Notes under the pieces: model-generated
Told to the model about the DNA's origin: nothing
Databases searched by the model: none
What the model saw: only the letters and a program-made list of their open reading frames with translations
Shown: in pieces, positions 20,937 to 24,533 of the stretch
How the letters are laid out: each line of letters begins with the position of its first letter
Numbering within the stretch: the stretch's first letter is position 1
Assembly (NCBI GenBank): GCA_035997545.1
Contig: DASYIL010000243.1
Location: 1 to 24,533 of the forward strand
Source of the DNA: GCA-003244245 sp035997545
GTDB taxonomy: Bacteria > Actinomycetota > Actinomycetes > Mycobacteriales > Pseudonocardiaceae
Reading direction: 5' to 3'
Length of the DNA: 24,533 bases
Position numbers and translations under genes: made by a program

Positions 20937-21746
20937 GTGACTACGATCGCGGTCCTGGGTGCCGGCAAGATCGGCGAGGCCTTGCTGTCCGGAATGATCG
21001 CTGCTGGTCGCAGCCCGGACGATCTGATGCTCACCGAGCGCTACCCTGATCGGGCCGCCCAGCTCGAAAAGACCTACCGGGTACGCGCAGTCGACACCGC
21101 CACCGCCGCGCACAAGGCCGACGTCCTGGTCGTTGCGGTGAAGCCGCAGGACATCGACCCGCTGCTGGCCGAGCTCGCCGGGCTGGTCGGCTCGGGCACC
21201 CTGATAGTGAGCCTGTGCGCGGGGCTGCCCACCGCGCTCTACGAGCGCCGGCTGCCCGACGGTGTGCCGGTCGTGCGGGTCATGCCCAACACCCCGATGC
21301 TGGTCGGCGAGGCGATGAGCGCGGTGTCCGGCGGCCGCTTCGCCACCGAGGCCCACCTGAAGCTGACCGAGGAACTGCTCGGCAGCGTGGGCAAGGTGGT
21401 CCGGGTGCCGGAAAGCCAGCAGGACGCCGTCACGGCGCTGTCCGGGTCCGGCCCGGCCTATTTCTTTTACCTGGTCGAGGCAATGATCGACGCGGGGATA
21501 CTACTGGGGTTGCCTCGACCGGTGGTGACCGAGCTGATCACCCAATCCGCGATCGGGGCGGCCCGGATGCTGCGCGACACCGGTGAACACCCGGTGCTGC
21601 TGCGCGAGGCGGTGACCTCCCCCGGCGGGACGACGATCATGGCGATCCGGGAGCTGGAGCGCCACGGTGTGCGGGCCGCGTTGCTGGCCGCCATCGAGGC
21701 GGCGCGGGAGCGGTCGGTCGAACTCGGGCTCGCCCATCAGGACTGA
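20937..21746 (+). CDS. proC: Pyrroline-5-carboxylate reductase
   Basis: A 269-residue NAD(P)H-dependent enzyme catalysing the last step of proline synthesis, P5C to proline. The N-terminal Rossmann motif (AVLGAGKIGEALLSGM), VVAVKPQDIDPLL, IVSLCAGLPT, RVMPNTPMLVGEAMSAV, TALSGSGPAYFFYLVEAM and TSPGGTTIMAIRELE in the dimerisation domain are all intact. GTG 20937 gives the normal N-terminus. It is separated from proline dehydrogenase by the hairpin element and matches Rv0500 by synteny. Confidence 0.96.
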   Translation: MTTIAVLGAGKIGEALLSGMIAAGRSPDDLMLTERYPDRAAQLEKTYRVRAVDTATAAHKADVLVVAVKPQDIDPLLAELAGLVGSGTLIVSLCAGLPTALYERRLPDGVPVVRVMPNTPMLVGEAMSAVSGGRFATEAHLKLTEELLGSVGKVVRVPESQQDAVTALSGSGPAYFFYLVEAMIDAGILLGLPRPVVTELITQSAIGAARMLRDTGEHPVLLREAVTSPGGTTIMAIRELERHGVRAALLAAIEAARERSVELGLAHQD

Positions 21747-21890
21747 TACCAGCCCAGGACTGGTGCCCACTCCAGGAGATGGCAGTCGCACTGGCACCAC
21801 CTGTCCCGCTACTCTCATCAGAACACGAGCGTCACGGACCGCGGGAGGGGAAGCCCAGCGGCGCGCGACGTGGTGAGGACGCGATAACGC

Positions 21891-22097
21891 ATGCCGACGA
21901 ACGAACAAGCTGGGCCGGGCACGGTGCAATTCCTCACGGTCGCCGAGGTGGCCGCGATGATGCGGGTGTCCAAGATGACGGTTTATCGGTTGGTGCACGC
22001 TGGTGAGCTGCCCGCGGTGCGCGTCGGGCGCTCTTTCCGGGTTCCGGAGGTCGCCGTGCACGGATATTTGGAGAAAGCCTACTTCGATGCGGGGTGA
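21891..22097 (+). CDS. Small excisionase/BldC-like helix-turn-helix protein
   Basis: A 68-residue DNA-binding protein, almost entirely a winged HTH_17/MerR-like domain: FLTVAEVAAMMRVSKMTVYR followed by LVHAGELPAVRVGRSFRVPE. The wing (PAVRVGRSFRV) and the final helix (VAVHGYLEKAYF) fit the excisionase/AlpA/BldC group. Despite the family name it is not on a mobile element here: its position between proC and the bS22 gene is the same as that of Rv0500A in M. tuberculosis (from memory). The role in actinobacteria is probably transcriptional regulation, with targets unknown. Confidence 0.9.
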   Translation: MPTNEQAGPGTVQFLTVAEVAAMMRVSKMTVYRLVHAGELPAVRVGRSFRVPEVAVHGYLEKAYFDAG

Positions 22098-22216
22098 GAT
22101 CCGGCCGGCTGCGGGCCACGGATGAGCGCACGGGTAGCCTGGGCGATCTCTGGCACCCGCAGCGCTCGCTGCCGGGTGGTTTCTTACGGCACCCACGACC
22201 AGCGAGGAGGCCGAGC

Positions 22217-22318
22217 ATGGGCTCGGTGATCAAGAAGCGCCGCAAGCGCATGTCCAAGAAGAAGCATCGCAAGTTGCTGCGTAAGACTCGGGTTCAGCGT
22301 CGCAAGCTGAAGAAGTAG
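22217..22318 (+). CDS. Small ribosomal subunit protein bS22
   Basis: A 33-residue, extremely basic protein, MGSVIKKRRKRMSKKKHRKL followed by LRKTRVQRRKLKK, with a GAGGAGG Shine-Dalgarno at 22204-22210. It matches the AURKAIP1/COX24-domain family known in actinobacteria as bS22, a small extra protein of the 30S subunit seen in mycobacterial ribosome structures near the decoding region. It corresponds to Rv0500B by position and sequence. Because it is so short it is often missed by gene callers. Confidence 0.93.
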   Translation: MGSVIKKRRKRMSKKKHRKLLRKTRVQRRKLKK

Positions 22319-22404
22319 CTCAACCCGATCGCCTGCCGGGTTCCTCAGCGACAGCTGCGGCGGGCATCACACCGCTGCTTGTACCGGCAGCCCGAGCGCA
22401 CCCG

Positions 22405-22440
22405 TAGCATGGTGTCCTGGCGCCGCGCGTGCCCATGGAG
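22405..22440 (+). promoter_or_regulatory. Possible promoter and ribosome-binding site of the epimerase gene
   Basis: TAGCAT at 22405-22410 resembles a -10 box, with TTGTAC at 22379-22384 upstream at a long 20-base spacing. GGAG at 22437-22440 serves as a Shine-Dalgarno for ATG 22445. Confidence 0.3.
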
Positions 22441-22444
22441 CAGC

Positions 22445-23482
22445 ATGTCGCCCTCCACGGTCCTCGTCACTGGAGTCAGCCGCTTCGTCGGCGGTCAGCT
22501 GGCCGCTCGGCTCGCGGCTGATCCCAGTATCGACCGTGTCCTGGGAGTGGACATCGTGCCGCCCGGCCGAGACTTGCTACGGCGGATGGGCCGCGCCGAG
22601 TTCGTCCGTGCCGACCTGCGCAACCCGCTGATCGCCAAAGTGATCTCCACTGCCAAGGTCGACACCGTGGTGCACGCCTCGATGAGCGCCAACCCGCGTG
22701 ATTCGGGTGGGCGCAGCGCGATGAAAGAGATGAACGTCATCGGCACGATGCAGCTCCTGGCGGCCTGCCAGAAGTCGACGACGGTGACTCGGCTGGTCGT
22801 GAAGTCCACCAGTGCGGTGTACGGGGTGAGTCCGCGGGATCCGGCGATGTTCACCGAGCGGGATGAACCGAAGGACTTGCCAGCCTCGGGTTACGCCAAA
22901 GACGCGGTGGAGATCGAGGGCTACGTTCGTGGTTTCGCCCGGCGGCGCCAGGATGTGGACGTCACGGTGCTGCGCTTCACCAATTTCATCGGCCCCCGCA
23001 TCGATTCCGCCCTGACTCGGTTCTTCGCGCTGCCAGTGGTGCCGATGGTGCTGGGCTACGACCCCCGGGTGCAGCTGCTGCACGAGGAGGACGCGCTGGC
23101 GGTGCTGGAGCGGGCCGCTCGGGAGCCATTGCCCGGCGTTGTCAACGTCGGTGGCGACGGGGTGCTGCTGCTGTCCCAGGCAATCCGGCGGGCTGGTCGG
23201 ATCCCAGCCCCGGTACCTGAGCCGGCGGTGGCCACCGTCGGGCGGCTGCTGCGCAGTAGTCAGCTCATCGACTACTCCCCGGAGCAGACCCGGTTCCTCA
23301 ACTTCGGCCGGGTACTAGACACGACCCGGTTGCGCACCGAGTTCGGCTTCACGCCTCGGTGGACCACCGTTCAGGCGTTCGACGACTTCGTGCGCGGCCG
23401 GGCGTTGCGGCCCACAATCGACCCGAAGCGGGTGGCCGCTGCCGAGCGTGGCCTGCTGAAGTTCGCGGCGCTGCTGTGTTAG
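22445..23482 (+). CDS. NAD-dependent epimerase/dehydratase family protein (Rv0501/GalE2-like)
   Basis: A 345-residue extended-SDR protein. The N-terminal Rossmann motif is VLVTGVSRFVGGQLAARL, followed by VLGVDIV, the adenine-binding strand FVRADLRNP, and STSAVYGVSP in the catalytic region. The Tyr-x3-Lys motif expected for an active epimerase is not seen: the corresponding stretch reads SGYAKDAVE, with Lys two residues after Tyr. Start ATG 22445 is preferred over the upstream in-frame ATG at 22379 because it has GGAG at proper spacing and begins right at the Rossmann strand. The syntenic mycobacterial gene is named galE2, but UDP-glucose epimerase activity is not supported by the motif. The short spacer to the acyltransferase suggests an operon. 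Confidence 0.88.
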   Translation: MSPSTVLVTGVSRFVGGQLAARLAADPSIDRVLGVDIVPPGRDLLRRMGRAEFVRADLRNPLIAKVISTAKVDTVVHASMSANPRDSGGRSAMKEMNVIGTMQLLAACQKSTTVTRLVVKSTSAVYGVSPRDPAMFTERDEPKDLPASGYAKDAVEIEGYVRGFARRRQDVDVTVLRFTNFIGPRIDSALTRFFALPVVPMVLGYDPRVQLLHEEDALAVLERAAREPLPGVVNVGGDGVLLLSQAIRRAGRIPAPVPEPAVATVGRLLRSSQLIDYSPEQTRFLNFGRVLDTTRLRTEFGFTPRWTTVQAFDDFVRGRALRPTIDPKRVAAAERGLLKFAALLC

Positions 23483-23500
23483 TTCGGATCAGACCGAACT
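23481..23500. repeat. Short intercistronic hairpin
   Basis: AGTTCGG (23481-23487) pairs perfectly with CCGAACT (23494-23500) around a 6-base loop, beginning inside the stop codon of the epimerase gene and ending 19 bases before the acyltransferase start. It is small, so it may be a processing or attenuation stem, or weak terminator. Confidence 0.4.
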
Positions 23501-23519
23501 TCGGGGTAGAAAGAGGTGG

Positions 23520-24464
23520 ATGCCGATGCGGGAAGCGCGAGTGATTCCGCTGCACCGCCCCGACCACGGGGCGACCGCCAGCGCGCTGAGAGCTGCGCCC
23601 GAGGCCGGCGAGCCGGTCGATCCGCACTGGTACCGGGATCTGGCCGACCTGCTGGCATTCGCGCGCCGGCGGTTGTGCGGTGACTACAGCGTCGACGAGT
23701 TCGGTTTCGACCCCGACTTGACTGAGAACGTGCTGCTCCCTTTGCTGCGCCCGCTGTACCGTCGGTGGTTCCGGGTCGAGACGATCGGCATGCACCACGT
23801 GCCCTCCGACGGCGGCGCACTGGTGGTCGCCAACCACTCGGGGACGCTGCCGCTGGATGCGTTGATGACCACGCTGGCGCTGCACGACCATCATCCGGCT
23901 GGGCGGCACCTGCGAATGCTCGGCGCCGACTTGGTGTTCAGCACCCCGCTGCTCGGCTCGCTGGCCCGCAAGTCGGGCCAGACCTTGGCCTGCACCTCTG
24001 ATGCCGAGCGGCTACTCACCTCCGGTGAGCTGGTCGGCGTGTGGCCGGAGGGATTCAAGGGCATCGGCAAGCGCTACCACGACCGGTACAAGCTGCAGCG
24101 CTTTGGGCGTGGGGGGTTCGTCTCCGCAGCGTTACGTACTCAGATGCCCATCATCCCGTGCTCCATCGTGGGCGCTGAGGAGATCTACCCGATGATCGGC
24201 AACATTGCGCCCCTGGCCCGGCTGTTTGGCGCCCCGTACTTCCCGGTGACGCCGTTCTTCCCGCTGCTGGGGCCGCTGGGGATGATCCCATTACCGTCCA
24301 AGTGGTACATCGAGTTCGGCGAGCCGGTTCACACCGACGCCTACGGACCAGATGCCGCTGAGGAACCGATGCTGGTCTTCAATCTTACTGACCAGGTACG
24401 CGAGACCATCCAGCGGACCCTCTACCAGTTACTCGCCCAGCGCCGTAACACATTCCTCGGCTGA
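23520..24464 (+). CDS. Lysophospholipid acyltransferase family protein
   Basis: A 314-residue PlsC-superfamily acyltransferase (Rv0502-like by position). Catalytic block I is VVANHSGTLPLDA (His106; Asp113), block III is GVWPEGFKGIGKRY (Glu178), with further conserved segments TPLLGSLARKSGQTLAC and IIPCSIVGAEEIYP. The HSGxxPLD form differs from the classical HxxxxD and is typical of the plant/actinobacterial MGAT-like or phytyl-ester-type branch, so the acyl acceptor may be a lysophospholipid, diacylglycerol or other lipid. A hydrophobic stretch (FPVTPFFPLLGPLGMIPL) may bring the protein to the membrane. The start is ATG 23520, with AAAGAGG just upstream; an ATG at 23526 is also possible. Confidence 0.88.
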   Translation: MPMREARVIPLHRPDHGATASALRAAPEAGEPVDPHWYRDLADLLAFARRRLCGDYSVDEFGFDPDLTENVLLPLLRPLYRRWFRVETIGMHHVPSDGGALVVANHSGTLPLDALMTTLALHDHHPAGRHLRMLGADLVFSTPLLGSLARKSGQTLACTSDAERLLTSGELVGVWPEGFKGIGKRYHDRYKLQRFGRGGFVSAALRTQMPIIPCSIVGAEEIYPMIGNIAPLARLFGAPYFPVTPFFPLLGPLGMIPLPSKWYIEFGEPVHTDAYGPDAAEEPMLVFNLTDQVRETIQRTLYQLLAQRRNTFLG

Positions 24465-24533
24465 CCTCCGAGGTTATAGGCGGGAGCGACGCTGGTGGGC
24501 GAGCCCGGCGGCAACTGCACCGGCCACTACCCC

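Noticed and set aside
21891..22097. Excisionase as evidence for an integrated element
   Set aside because: No integrase, attachment site repeats or other phage genes nearby; the gene sits in a conserved chromosomal position after proC.

Overview
This window looks like chromosomal DNA from a high-GC Gram-positive actinomycete, probably of the Pseudonocardiales/mycolate-related branch. Coding strands are strongly G/C-rich at third positions and GTG starts are common. The window carries mycothiol genes (the glycosyltransferase MshA and a mycothiol-dependent maleylpyruvate-isomerase-family enzyme), the 33-residue actinobacterial ribosomal protein bS22 and a SenX3-RegX3 two-component system. The core gene order follows, from memory, the Mycobacterium tuberculosis stretch Rv0481c to Rv0502: DUF2505, murB, SDR(-), mshA, ybjN-like, gpmA, senX3, regX3, ppx, membrane protein, sugar isomerase, proC, HTH protein, bS22, NAD-epimerase, acyltransferase. 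Non-syntenic genes are interleaved in this backbone. The species was not identified.

Layout. 1-2.2 kb: 3' part of a cation-diffusion-facilitator transporter, a mycothiol-dependent enzyme on the minus strand, a frameshifted remnant and a short deaminase-tail-like ORF. 2.2-4.3 kb: DUF2505 protein (-) and a divergent MBL-fold/Rieske protein (+). 4.3-6.5 kb: a gene-poor, less regular stretch around a divergent MurB. 6.5-9.2 kb: SDR (-) and mshA-ybjN (+), separated by a very long hairpin, with a terminator after ybjN. 9.2-10.5 kb: mostly non-coding, with several hairpins and one small Cys-containing protein gene. 10.5-16.05 kb: gpmA, then senX3-regX3 (overlapping), ppx, a Pro/Ser-rich membrane protein and a TIM-barrel isomerase, all on the plus strand. 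16.05-17.9 kb: a lineage-specific block of three related small genes made by local duplication, including a pseudogene fragment of the isomerase 3' end. 17.9-20.9 kb: P450 and TetR genes (-) divergent from proline dehydrogenase (+). 20.9-24.5 kb: proC, excisionase-like HTH protein, bS22, epimerase-like protein and acyltransferase.

How the genes relate. SenX3-RegX3 and exopolyphosphatase form a phosphate-response neighbourhood beside glycolytic phosphoglycerate mutase. Proline dehydrogenase and ProC catalyse opposite directions of proline metabolism and lie next to each other, separated by a hairpin element. MshA makes the first mycothiol precursor used by enzymes such as the one at 849-1577. 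The most unusual structural signals are a 64-bp hairpin element present in two diverged copies (6474-6537 and 20841-20904), each forming the C-terminal codons and stop of a gene; a 28-bp-arm hairpin between SDR and mshA; and the tandem segmental duplication around 15.9-16.9 kb. I found no CRISPR array, tRNA, rRNA, insertion sequence or convincing new defence system.
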